From Desulfobacteraceae bacterium (GTDB taxonomy: Bacteria; Desulfobacterota; Desulfobacteria; Desulfobacterales; SG8-13), in the NCBI GenBank assembly GCA_029287875.1, contig JARFQH010000178.1, forward strand, positions 1 to 11,794: a DNA stretch of 11,794 bases. The letters run 5' to 3'. Under the pieces are notes generated by a model. The model was not told the origin of the DNA. It saw only the letters and a program-made list of their open reading frames with translations, and did no database searches. How positions within the stretch are numbered: the stretch's first letter is position 1; every line of letters begins with the position of its first letter. Shown one piece after another: positions 5,254 to 11,794 of this stretch. The position numbers were made by a program, and so were the translations under genes.

Positions 5254-6522
5254 ATGAGAAAGACACTTGCCATTATCACAGTGCTTGCACTCGCGCTCAC
5301 AGTAGCGCCTGCCGTCCTGGCCACAAACGGCACCAACCTGATCGGGATCGGACCGATCTCGCGGGCGATGGGCGGCGCCGGCGTGGCCGCGCCTCAGGAT
5401 GCCACCAGCGCAATCTTCGCCAACCCGGCCGGCATGTGTTTCGGCCCCTTCTGCCCCGGTTCGTCCGTCGATTTTGCCGGCACCATTTTCGTGCCGTCGC
5501 CCAAAGGCGACGAGAATTTCGGGCCGCTCGGTTTTTCGGGCAGTGACGACAGCCGCTTGCCGCCTTCCGTCATTCCGGCCATTGCCGTCACCGCGCCTAT
5601 CAACGAGAAGTGGCGCTTCGGCGCCGGCATGTACGGCGTCTCCGGCCTGGGCACGGACTACAAAAACACGCAAATCGACTTTTCACTGAGACCGCTCCCC
5701 TCACCGCCGGCGCCACCCGGCGCGACACTTCCGGCCGTCTACACCCAGCTGCAGGTCTTGAAGTTGGCGCCGAACCTCGCCTGGTTGATCACGCCCAATT
5801 TTTCGATCGGCGCCTCGTTCGAGGTGGTCTGGCAGAGCCTCGATCTCGGGGAAGGTGCCTCCCAGGGATACACCTTTGGGCTGCAGCTCGGTGCTCTTTA
5901 CCATTGGGACAAGTTCAACTTCGGCTTTTCCTTCACCACGCCGGAGAAGGTCAACCACAAGGATGTGTCCAGATTCGGGAATCCAGGTCCGTATCAGGAT
6001 CTGGAGCTGGAATCCCCGTGGCGGGTCCAGGGTGGGATCGCCTTCGAACCCAACAGCCAGTGGCTCTTCGAGGGCTATGTCCGCTTTCTCGGTTGGAGCA
6101 GTGCAGATGGTTACAAGGACTTCGACTGGGACGACCAGTGGGTCTTCGGTTTCGGCGCCCAGTGGAAACCGGCCGAAAAGTGGTCGTTTCGCCTCGGGTA
6201 CAACTACAGCAAGAGCCCGGTCAATGAGCACAACGGCTGGAATCCCGACCCGTTTGACCCGTTCAACACGGTCAATGTCCAGGGCATCCCGGTCAACCGC
6301 GTCGGGTACGAAAACCTTCGCATCATCGGCTTTCCGGCCATCGTCGAACACCATATCACCGGCGGTGTCGGATACCGGCTGACCGACGCCGTCGCCCTTA
6401 ACTTATCCTTAATGTATGCCCCGCAGGAGACCATTAAAGAAACTTCGGCCTTTAACGCCATCACCTTCGAATCCAAGTTGAGCGAGTGGTCCACTACCGT
6501 CGGTCTCACCTGGTATTTCTAA
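5254..6522 (+). CDS. FadL/OmpP1/TodX-family outer-membrane hydrophobe channel
   Basis: The 422-aa product has a Sec signal peptide (MRKTLAIITVLALALTVAPA, cleavage after VLA at residue 23). The mature N-terminus has the family hatch signature: SRAMGGAGVAAPQDATSAIF then ANPAGM (about 36-61), including the conserved NPA. Long alternating barrel strands rich in W, F, Y and G follow, and the protein ends in TWYF with a terminal phenylalanine. FadL-type proteins carry long-chain fatty acids, alkanes or aromatics across the outer membrane. C62 and C67 in the hatch region could form a disulfide. ATG 5254 lies 5 bases after GGGAGG (5243-5248). ATG 5251 is only 2 bases away, and a TTG at 5173 would put a charged stretch before the signal peptide. 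It follows the FeS gene by 130 bases and ends at a terminator, so it may be a separate unit. Substrate is unknown. Confidence 0.88.
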   Translation: MRKTLAIITVLALALTVAPAVLATNGTNLIGIGPISRAMGGAGVAAPQDATSAIFANPAGMCFGPFCPGSSVDFAGTIFVPSPKGDENFGPLGFSGSDDSRLPPSVIPAIAVTAPINEKWRFGAGMYGVSGLGTDYKNTQIDFSLRPLPSPPAPPGATLPAVYTQLQVLKLAPNLAWLITPNFSIGASFEVVWQSLDLGEGASQGYTFGLQLGALYHWDKFNFGFSFTTPEKVNHKDVSRFGNPGPYQDLELESPWRVQGGIAFEPNSQWLFEGYVRFLGWSSADGYKDFDWDDQWVFGFGAQWKPAEKWSFRLGYNYSKSPVNEHNGWNPDPFDPFNTVNVQGIPVNRVGYENLRIIGFPAIVEHHITGGVGYRLTDAVALNLSLMYAPQETIKETSAFNAITFESKLSEWSTTVGLTWYF

Positions 6523-6528
6523 ATAAAG

Positions 6529-6553
6529 ATGGGGAGGGATTGTTCCTCCCCAT
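6529..6553. terminator. Bidirectional hairpin terminator between fadL-like gene and motB
   Basis: ATGGGGAGG (6529-6537) and CCTCCCCAT (6545-6553) form a perfect 9-bp GC-rich stem with a 7-base loop, 6 bases after the stop of the plus-strand gene. The flanks are AATAAAG on the left and TCATTATTT on the right, only modest T-tracts on either strand. It lies between convergent genes and probably serves both. Confidence 0.7.
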
Positions 6554-6613
6554 TCATTATTTGGGGGTTTGATTCCATTTTCTTAATAATTCCCCAAAGG
6601 TTCGCCGCGTTTT

Positions 6614-7441
6614 TTATTGGAAAACAGGATTTTTCACGATCGGCCCATTTCCACGGATTGGATCGGAAATTTCGGTCTTCCGGGGTTTGGGGGAGTCGGG
6701 GGCCCGCAAGATGATCTCCACCCGCCGATTGCGCTTGCGGCCCTCGTCCGTATCGTTGGACTCGATCGGCCGGTATTTGCCGAAACCCATGGTCGACACG
6801 CGGCTGGCCGGAATGGCCGACTTGGCCAGCAGAAATTCGGCCACCGTGGCGGCGCGGGCAATCGACAGTTTCAAATTGGAGCCGTACGGTCCGCCGTAGA
6901 CGGGGACGTTGTCCGTATGACCGGCGATGATAACCTCTCCCTTGCCGTCCGCCAGAACGCTCCCAATCTTAAGCAGCAGCGGCACCATCTGGGCTTTGAT
7001 GTCCGCCTTGCCGGAATCGAAGGTCGTCTCGCCCATCAGGCGTATGGTCACCTCCTTTTCGCCCACTTCCACCTGGATCAGGTCCTGCAAGTCCCGAAAG
7101 CGGGTTTCAACTTCATTTTTGAGTGCTTTGCCGATCTTCTCCCGCTGCTGCATGGCGATGAACTCCTCACGTGGCCTTGCCGGAATCAACTCCTGGTCGA
7201 AGTCTCTTGAAATCATCTTGATGCCTTTGGGGGCCTCAAAGGCCTTGATCTTACGCTGAACGCCGAAAGCCTTGGCCAGCGATCCGGAAACTTCCTTGTA
7301 TTTGGCTTTGTCCATCTCGGAAAAGGAGAGCAGCAGAACGAAGAAACACAGCAGCAGGCTCATGAGGTCGCCGAATGTCACCACCCAGGCCGGTGCACCT
7401 TCTTCGAGGAGGGGGTTTTGGATATCGTCGAGCAGGTTCAT
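6614..7441 (-). CDS. motB: Flagellar stator protein MotB, PomB-like
   Basis: The 275-aa protein has one N-terminal membrane helix (about 18-40) containing the essential ion-binding aspartate, D25, in TFGDLMSLLLCFF, then a plug/linker and a C-terminal OmpA-like peptidoglycan-binding domain (about 128-247) with AGHTDN (173-178) and RKRNRRVEI. Together with MotA it forms the stator that converts ion flow into torque and anchors to peptidoglycan. The helix and its exit read LCFFVLLLSFSEMD, followed by AFGVQ at 58-62, nearly as in Vibrio PomB, which suggests Na+ rather than H+ coupling (inference). Its ATG shares one base with the motA stop (TAATG at 7443-7439), so translation is coupled. The C-terminal 30 residues are Pro/Lys-rich and probably disordered. 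Confidence 0.93.
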   Translation of the reverse strand: MNLLDDIQNPLLEEGAPAWVVTFGDLMSLLLCFFVLLLSFSEMDKAKYKEVSGSLAKAFGVQRKIKAFEAPKGIKMISRDFDQELIPARPREEFIAMQQREKIGKALKNEVETRFRDLQDLIQVEVGEKEVTIRLMGETTFDSGKADIKAQMVPLLLKIGSVLADGKGEVIIAGHTDNVPVYGGPYGSNLKLSIARAATVAEFLLAKSAIPASRVSTMGFGKYRPIESNDTDEGRKRNRRVEIILRAPDSPKPRKTEISDPIRGNGPIVKNPVFQ

Positions 7442-8223
7442 TATTTGGTTTTTTTCTGATTCTTCTGGGTCGTGTTCTTCTGGCGATTCTTAGGCGCCAG
7501 ATAGATTTTCAAGGCTTCCTCGAGAACCATAGGAGACATTCCTTGGGCGATACCGATGGCGCCCTCGCGGATAATGCGTCGATTTTCCTGTTCCTGCTGG
7601 CTTCGCAGGGCCAGTTTATCGGCAATCGGCAGACAGACAAGGTTGGCTACCAACGCACCATAGAGCGTTGTGAGGAGGGCGATGGCCATAGCCGGCCCGA
7701 TGCTCGCCGGGTCGGACATGCTGGCCAGCATCTGGACAAGCCCGATCAGTGTTCCGATCATGCCGAAGGCCGGTGCGGATGCGCCCATGCCCCTGAAGAC
7801 GTTCTGACCGACCGTGTGTCTTTGGAGCGTTTGGCGGATATCCTTGTCGAGCATTTCGGAAATCAACTTCTCATCCAATCCGTCCGAAAGATAGCGAATG
7901 GCCTTGGCTGAAAAAACGTCACCGGCCTTCTGATTTTCCAGGGCGATCAGGCCTTCTTTCTTTGCAATCTTGGAATATTCGATCAATTTTATAATGAGTT
8001 CCTCCGGCGAATCCAGTTTGAGCATGAAAGCCTTCATCACCACTGATATCGAATTGATCACATCACTCATAGAAAATTTGATGAAACAGGTGGCCAGAGT
8101 CCCGCCCATGACAATCAAGACACCGGGAATATTGACAAAAACAAGCGCCGATCCGCCGATGATAACAGAGCTGACAATCAGGACTGTGCCCCCGAAGAGT
8201 CCGATAACGGTCGCTATGTCCAT
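7441..8223 (-). CDS. motA: Flagellar stator protein MotA, PomA-like
   Basis: The 260-aa protein has the four-helix MotA/PomA plan: helices at about 4-24 and 31-50, a large cytoplasmic loop (about 52-145), then helices at about 150-170 and 175-200. The loop carries KIAKKEGLIALE (85-96), the charged stretch that contacts FliG. Helix 3 has P151 and T158 in PAFGMIGTLIG, and helix 4 has T186 in AIALLTTLYGA. These equal the PomA residues P151, T158 and T186 implicated in Na+ conduction, again suggesting a sodium-type stator. The C-terminus is a Lys/Gln/Asn-rich tail of about 17 residues. A GAGGGGAG ribosome site precedes ATG 8223. A sigma28-type promoter 52 bases upstream indicates late flagellar-class expression with motB. 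Confidence 0.94.
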   Translation of the reverse strand: MDIATVIGLFGGTVLIVSSVIIGGSALVFVNIPGVLIVMGGTLATCFIKFSMSDVINSISVVMKAFMLKLDSPEELIIKLIEYSKIAKKEGLIALENQKAGDVFSAKAIRYLSDGLDEKLISEMLDKDIRQTLQRHTVGQNVFRGMGASAPAFGMIGTLIGLVQMLASMSDPASIGPAMAIALLTTLYGALVANLVCLPIADKLALRSQQEQENRRIIREGAIGIAQGMSPMVLEEALKIYLAPKNRQKNTTQKNQKKTK

Positions 8224-8274
8224 AAACTCCCCTCGTCAATTTTTCGGAATTTGATCAATCTGATTCACTAACCA

Positions 8275-8301
8275 CTATCGGCCATTCACGATAAAACTTG
8301 A
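8275..8301 (-). promoter_or_regulatory. Sigma28 (FliA) promoter of motAB
   Basis: Read on the minus strand, TCAAGTTT (8301-8294), 11 bases, then GCCGATAG (8282-8275) matches the FliA consensus TAAAGTTT-N11-GCCGATAA at 14 of 16 positions with exact spacing. Transcription would begin near 8268, giving a leader of about 45 bases before the motA ATG. The right position, strand and gene class make this a strong call from sequence alone. Confidence 0.8.
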
Positions 8302-8633
8302 AGCGAACAAAAGAAGGGGGACAGGTGGATGTGCCGTTGTTGGCGTAAGCAATCGGTTTTTTTGTGGTCTAAATAGAGCCGCCGTCAGGTAACACGTAAA
8401 TCAGGTCGATTGCGGTGTGAAAATACCTTATAATATGTAGAGCAAAATCCAAAACAGGTCTTATTGTTATTAATAAGAGGTTTTTAAACACCAAAGGGAT
8501 AACCATATTGTATCAATAGCGTTTTCCGCAGCAACACGACTCAGGTGTCTGTCGGTAGGCTTGATGGGATAGGGATCCTCACAGATTGGAGTGGGTTTCA
8601 CATTAAACGAAAAAAATGGAAGGTAATCTTAAA
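8302..8633. other. Intergenic region between motA promoter and the hypothetical gene
   Basis: This stretch holds no convincing gene. It contains a perfect TATAAT at 8429-8434 facing right without a good -35 partner (weak TTGCGG at 8410-8415, 13-base spacing), so any promoter there would need an activator. It also has a weak AT-only inverted repeat, TCTTATT (8459-8465) with AATAAGA (8472-8478), followed by GGTTTTT. I checked for the GEMM c-di-GMP riboswitch core and for a sigma54 -24/-12 pair and saw neither. If transcription starts near 8441, the downstream gene has a leader of almost 200 bases. Confidence 0.4.
8618..8624 (+). promoter_or_regulatory. Possible ribosome binding site for ATG 8634
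   Basis: GGAAGGT lies 9 bases before ATG 8634. It overlaps an alternative in-frame ATG at 8616, which itself is preceded only by an A-run. The site favours 8634 as the start of the hypothetical protein. Confidence 0.5.
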
Positions 8634-9104
8634 ATGATCCACACCGCTCGTATTTTTAACGTTTTGAAGCGTTACTTCAAGCGGTTAATGCCCGCTAAAG
8701 CGGAAACTTTGGTGAGAACGCTTGCTGACGAAGGGAGGGTTGAAAAGCAGGCCGCCCCCGCGGTTGACCGGCTAAACCAAACCGTCAAAACCCGGTCGGC
8801 GACGACCGGTGGCGGCATCCAACCGGATTGGCAGACGGACGGTTACCCGGCTGTATTTCGTAACCCGGTATCCTCCCGGAAGAGTAAAATCGTGCCGGAA
8901 AATAGCTTGGATATCGACTTAGTCGGTCTCGACGATCTGGAAGCCTGTGCAGAAGAGCTGACTCTGCCGGCTGAAACCATAGAGAGTTGGGTCGGGGCCG
9001 GTATTCTGAGCCCGCGGGAAACCGAGATCGCCGAAAAGCTCATCCGGATTATGCGGGCAAGGGAAATGAAAAGAGGACACCACAAAACACGCTCCGATAA
9101 CTGA
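8634..9104 (+). CDS. Hypothetical protein with a basic N-terminal helix and a helix-turn-helix-like tail
   Basis: I do not recognise this 156-aa protein. Three parts are visible. The first is a basic amphipathic N-terminal helix (about 5-30, with LKRYFKRLMPAK). The second is a polar, Thr/Gly/Pro-rich and probably disordered linker (about 40-90). The third is an acidic start to a compact helical C-terminal domain (about 92-147): DLVGLDDLEACAEELTLPA, then ETIESWVGAGILSPRE and a long final helix. The pattern of a helix, LPAETIESWV, a GAGIL turn and another helix resembles a MerR-like or recognition-type helix-turn-helix, but this is a visual impression only. There is no signal peptide or membrane segment. 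It is divergent from motA, and its stop is 71 bases from the convergent pncB end. The codon pattern looks like its neighbours, so it is probably a real gene. Start 8616 would add six residues. Confidence 0.65.
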   Translation: MIHTARIFNVLKRYFKRLMPAKAETLVRTLADEGRVEKQAAPAVDRLNQTVKTRSATTGGGIQPDWQTDGYPAVFRNPVSSRKSKIVPENSLDIDLVGLDDLEACAEELTLPAETIESWVGAGILSPRETEIAEKLIRIMRAREMKRGHHKTRSDN

Positions 9105-9175
9105 GGTTCACCCGATTTATGACAATTCACACAAAATCCTTGGGGAGAAAAGTGGCCTTCGAGGAGGGATTCGCT

Positions 9176-10507
9176 TTAAAGGTTTTCCTGCAGGCGTTGG
9201 AGACGCGGGCTGATGTCAACCGGATATGTTGCGGCTGTGTTCAACGCCTTGAAAGAATCTGCCAAGGCGTTGAAGTTCCGACCAAACTGTTCACGAATTG
9301 ATTCGAGGGACGGATGCGGCCGGGTGAGGCGGCCGTTTTTCATCACCGGCTCAAGGAGCAGCAAACGATCGTTCAAGGTGTCGCTGCGCAGCCCGATAGT
9401 GTCTGAGCGATAGGTTCCGTTTTCATCGCAGTCCCGGAAAACCTGTTTCTCACCGGCCAGGGTCACCTTGCCGGGGCTCAACTTACGGACATCACCTCGA
9501 TCGCATCGCACCATTTTATATACGATGTCGATGAAAGGTGCATCTGCAGATACACCGATGTTGGTTCCCACCCCGAAGGCATCGATCTGCGCACCCGCTT
9601 CGACGACCTTCTCGATCTTAAATTCATCGAAGCCGCTGCTTGCAAATATTTTAACCTCTGACAGGCCGGCAGCGCCGAATATCTTATGCACCTCGCGGCT
9701 CAGCCGGACCATATCACCGCTGTCGAGGCGCACGCCCAATAGGGAATGCCCTTTCTTTTTCATTTCCAGTGCAACCTTGACGGCTTCACGTGCACCGGCG
9801 ATTGTGTCGTAGGTGTCGATCAGGAAAACCGAACTGTCGGGGAAGGTTTCGGCAAAAGCCGAAAAGGCCTCCAATTCGCTGCTGAAGGCTTGGACGAAAG
9901 AATGCGCCATGGTGCCGGATAGCGGGATGCCGTACTCGCGACCGGCGAGAACGTTGCTGGTGCCAACAAAACCGGCCAAATAGGTGCTGCGGGCAACCTT
10001 CATCCCGGCGTCGTGGCCTTGGGTTCGCCGCAGGGAAAAGTCGATCAGTGGGCGACCGGCGGCGACATGCACGCAGCGGGCGGCTTTGGAGGCGATCATG
10101 GTCTGGAATCCGACCGTGTTCAGCAGAAAGGTTTCCACGATCTGGGCTTCTATTAGAGGTGCCGTAACCTCGAGGATCGGTTCATTTGCGAAAAAAATAG
10201 ATCCCTCGGGCATTGCAAATACACTACCGGTGAAACGAAATTTTTTAAGAAACGACAGGAAATCGGAAGAAAACAGGCCGGTTTCTCTCAGGTAAGCAAG
10301 CTCATCGCTCGAGAAACTCAGGGATTCGAGTTCCTCCAATGCGTCCTGAAGACCTGCGGCGACGAAATATTTCCGGCCGGAAGGATAATCTCTGATAAAA
10401 AGGGAAAAGGTGGCTGCGTTAAGAAGTCGGCGATTGAAATAAACGGCAGCCATGGTCAGTTCGTAAAGATCGGTGAAAAGTGGGCCGAGGAGATGATTGG
10501 CAGTCAT
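9176..10507 (-). CDS. pncB: Nicotinate phosphoribosyltransferase
   Basis: The 443-aa length is typical. The protein has the NAPRTase landmarks: FTDLYELTMA (11-20) at the N-terminus, FAMPEGSIFFANEPILEVTA (97-116), LIDFSLRRTQGHDAG (154-168), GTSNVLAGREYGIPLSGTMAHSF (182-204), DTYDT (231-235), GVRLDSGD (258-265), ASSGFDEF (289-296) and GVGTN (312-316). H202 in the GTMAHSF motif corresponds to the histidine phosphorylated during ATP-coupled catalysis. It makes nicotinate mononucleotide from nicotinate and PRPP, the committed Preiss-Handler step toward NAD. It lies 42 bases downstream of the nicotinamidase gene, whose product is its substrate, so they form an operon. The ATG has no strong ribosome site nearby, so coupling with the upstream gene is possible. 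Confidence 0.95.
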   Translation of the reverse strand: MTANHLLGPLFTDLYELTMAAVYFNRRLLNAATFSLFIRDYPSGRKYFVAAGLQDALEELESLSFSSDELAYLRETGLFSSDFLSFLKKFRFTGSVFAMPEGSIFFANEPILEVTAPLIEAQIVETFLLNTVGFQTMIASKAARCVHVAAGRPLIDFSLRRTQGHDAGMKVARSTYLAGFVGTSNVLAGREYGIPLSGTMAHSFVQAFSSELEAFSAFAETFPDSSVFLIDTYDTIAGAREAVKVALEMKKKGHSLLGVRLDSGDMVRLSREVHKIFGAAGLSEVKIFASSGFDEFKIEKVVEAGAQIDAFGVGTNIGVSADAPFIDIVYKMVRCDRGDVRKLSPGKVTLAGEKQVFRDCDENGTYRSDTIGLRSDTLNDRLLLLEPVMKNGRLTRPHPSLESIREQFGRNFNALADSFKALNTAATYPVDISPRLQRLQENL

Positions 10508-10549
10508 GGCAAGGCCTGTTGAACGGGTTATCTCCGCTTGCTGATCGGG

Positions 10550-11071
10550 TCAAATTATCCGGGCACCGTAGAGCTGCGCCATCCGCTTCAGGGCGAATTC
10601 ATGAAATTTTGCGTCAAAATCGGCCACTCCCTTAACGGGAACTGAAATAGAATAGCCCCGATTGGCCAGCCCGGCCACGGTGTCCATCACGCAAATCGAT
10701 GTACAAACACCCACAACCTCGACGGCCCCGATCGCCTTTTCGAGCAGGATCTTTTCGAGATCGGTTCCGTAAAAGCCGCTGTAGCGTTTCTTGTTGACCA
10801 CCGGTTCCCCGGCTATTGGCGCCAACTCACTGATAACCTCACTGCCCCATGTGCCGGCGACGCAGTGCGGGGGGAATTTTTCGAATTCTTCGTCATGCGC
10901 GTCGTGGGCATCCCGCAGGTAGATAACGGCGGCACCTTGGCGGCGGTAGCGTTCGATTCTTTCGCGGATGAAAGGTACGATCGCATGCACCGTTTCTCCG
11001 CAGTAGAGCGCACCGTTTTCATCGATAAAATCATTGAGCATATCGCTGACGATCAAGGCTTTTTTAGACAT
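10550..11071 (-). CDS. pncA: Nicotinamidase / isochorismatase-family cysteine hydrolase
   Basis: The 173-aa product has the cysteine-hydrolase triad in family positions: D10 (LIVSDMLNDF), K94 (VVNKKRYSGF) and C127 (GVCTSICVMDTV). The nicotinamidase metal site is visible as D54 and H56 (RDAHD) with H69 in the FPPHCVAGTWGSE motif, which is specific to nicotinamidases rather than plain isochorismatases. It hydrolyses nicotinamide to nicotinate in the cytoplasm, and the next gene uses that nicotinate. ATG 11071 is preferred over GTG 11083, because the AGGTGGGG ribosome site would overlap the latter. The start lies 41 bases after the PutA-like stop, which suggests co-transcription. Pyrazinamidase side activity is usual in this family. 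Confidence 0.9.
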   Translation of the reverse strand: MSKKALIVSDMLNDFIDENGALYCGETVHAIVPFIRERIERYRRQGAAVIYLRDAHDAHDEEFEKFPPHCVAGTWGSEVISELAPIAGEPVVNKKRYSGFYGTDLEKILLEKAIGAVEVVGVCTSICVMDTVAGLANRGYSISVPVKGVADFDAKFHEFALKRMAQLYGARII

Positions 11072-11112
11072 CGTTATCCCCACCTCATTTTCGTGTTAAC
11101 TCCCGATTCCCA

Positions 11113-11794
11113 TCAGATCAGCGATCTTTCTCCTAAATTACCGTAGCGGTGATAGGCGTCACAAATGCTCTGGTTGATGAAATAGTGGAGCAGTTCGATG
11201 CGGCCTTCCATCAGGACCGGTGCACGGGCAATGTAAAATCCGATTTCGGCCGCTGCGACGAACACCTCGGCCGGCACCCGCCGGGGATCGGCATAGCGGA
11301 TGCGCTGGATGTCCGGCAAGAGCCGAATGAGATCCCCGTCGGTTTGGCGCTCGATGACGGATTTGCCGAGTAAGTTTTGGCCATCTTTGGACGCCAAAAA
11401 GGCCGTGGCCGGGTGGCGCGTATCCGGGTGGATGCTGACCAGCAGCTCGCACCCGGAGATCCTTACGGCAGCGATACGGGCCAGAACATCGAACAGACTG
11501 TCCTCGGACTGTATGCGCACCATCACGCGGCCGATCGGCCGATACCGCAGGATGTTGTCCTGGCCTCTGAGATGGAAGTAATCGTTTTCCAACGAGAATT
11601 CCCGTTCAAAGTGATAGAGATAACTCTTGATCGCCCGCACGGCCTTGAGGATGTCGGCGGCCGTCTCGGGAGGAAACGCGCCCCATTCGGCCTTGCGCTG
11701 CCAGTCCTGAGCCAGGCGCAGCAGGGCATGATCCGTTTTTATGACGCCCATGCGGGGATACCCAATCTCCTCAAAGGTCATAAACTGGGACACG
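11113..11794 (-). CDS. putA: C-terminal part of a PutA-like proline / pyrroline-5-carboxylate dehydrogenase (5' end outside window)
   Basis: The frame is open to the right edge, so the gene continues beyond the window; the GTG at the edge is not a credible start. The visible 226-227 residues include YPRMGVIKTDHALLRLAQDW, a mixed alpha/beta part with RYRPIGRVMVRIQSEDSL, and the ending RIELLHYFINQSICDAYHRYGNLGER. This tail is, from memory, typical of long bifunctional proline dehydrogenase/P5C dehydrogenase proteins. No catalytic residues of either domain fall inside the window, so the call rests on this tail alone. The full enzyme would oxidise proline to glutamate, passing electrons to FAD/quinone and then NAD+. 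A stand-alone aldehyde-dehydrogenase-family protein with the same tail is the alternative. It probably leads the operon with pncA and pncB. Confidence 0.65.
   Translation of the reverse strand, partial: VSQFMTFEEIGYPRMGVIKTDHALLRLAQDWQRKAEWGAFPPETAADILKAVRAIKSYLYHFEREFSLENDYFHLRGQDNILRYRPIGRVMVRIQSEDSLFDVLARIAAVRISGCELLVSIHPDTRHPATAFLASKDGQNLLGKSVIERQTDGDLIRLLPDIQRIRYADPRRVPAEVFVAAAEIGFYIARAPVLMEGRIELLHYFINQSICDAYHRYGNLGERSLI

Noticed and set aside
5610..6354. Long overlapping frames on both strands inside the FadL-like gene
   Set aside because: The FadL-like frame has a signal peptide, family motifs and a C-terminal phenylalanine; the other frames are Arg/Pro-rich shadows without motifs.
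7375..7911. Plus-strand 178-codon frame spanning the motA/motB junction
   Set aside because: Both minus-strand genes are unambiguous by motif and start/stop overlap, and this frame has low-complexity, unmatched sequence.
8459..8485. Intrinsic terminator (TCTTATT/AATAAGA followed by TTTTT)
   Set aside because: The 7-bp stem has only one G-C pair and is too weak; no gene ends just upstream in that direction.
8341..8633. c-di-GMP (GEMM) riboswitch or sigma54 promoter upstream of the hypothetical gene
   Set aside because: A stretch reading TCGGTAGGCTTG looked suggestive, but the conserved GEMM core words and a paired -24/-12 element are missing.
9119..9301. Short plus-strand frame at the end of pncB
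   Set aside because: It mostly overlaps the C-terminus of pncB on the other strand, has no ribosome site, and contains no recognisable feature.

Overview
The window looks like a chromosomal segment of an anaerobic, motile, Gram-negative bacterium, most likely a member of the Desulfobacterota (a sulfate-reducer-type deltaproteobacterium). The reasons are a DsrK/HdrD-like CCG iron-sulfur protein paired with a NarI-like diheme membrane subunit, a DsrE2-TusA sulfur-carrier pair, a PutA-type C-terminus, a LivF-type ABC ATPase and two outer-membrane beta-barrels. This placement is inferred from gene content; no rRNA or other phylogenetic marker is present. I see no insertion sequence, phage gene, tRNA, rRNA or CRISPR array.

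Layout. (1) 2-268 (+): the end of a LivF-like branched-chain amino acid ABC ATPase. (2) 474-1244 (+): a secreted outer-membrane beta-barrel of TIGR04219 type with a sigma70-like promoter carrying two palindromes, closed by a strong hairpin at 1253-1302. (3) 1526-5123 (+): the centrepiece, a MarR regulator, a DsrE2-like protein, TusA, a NarI-gamma-like diheme cytochrome b and a DsrK/TmcB/HdrD-like iron-sulfur protein. (4) 5254-6522 (+): a FadL/OmpP1-type barrel with an unusual leader. (5) 8223-6614 (-): motA-motB with Na+-type (PomAB-like) sequence features and a near-consensus sigma28 promoter. (6) 8634-9104 (+): an unrecognised 156-aa protein. (7) 11794-9176 (-): the C-terminal part of a PutA-like proline/P5C dehydrogenase, then nicotinamidase and nicotinate phosphoribosyltransferase.

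How the parts fit. In region 3, DsrE2 and TusA are known sulfane-sulfur carriers, and in sulfur oxidisers they sit beside soluble Hdr-like complexes. Here the partner is instead a membrane diheme b/CCG-protein pair of the DsrMK/TmcCB/HdrED type. The simplest reading is a relay in which a protein persulfide on TusA/DsrE2 is reduced, or made by oxidation, at the noncubane cluster of the CCG protein, with electrons exchanged with the quinone pool through two b hemes. The control regions of marR and dsrE share an exact 12-bp word and a similar AT-rich near-palindrome, which makes MarR control of both units plausible. PncA and PncB in region 7 form the two consecutive salvage steps from nicotinamide to nicotinate mononucleotide, and lie behind a gene for an NAD-linked proline-catabolic enzyme.

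The most useful follow-ups are the sulfur-relay operon, its shared operator candidates, the degenerate first CCG domain, and the sigma28 promoter of motAB.
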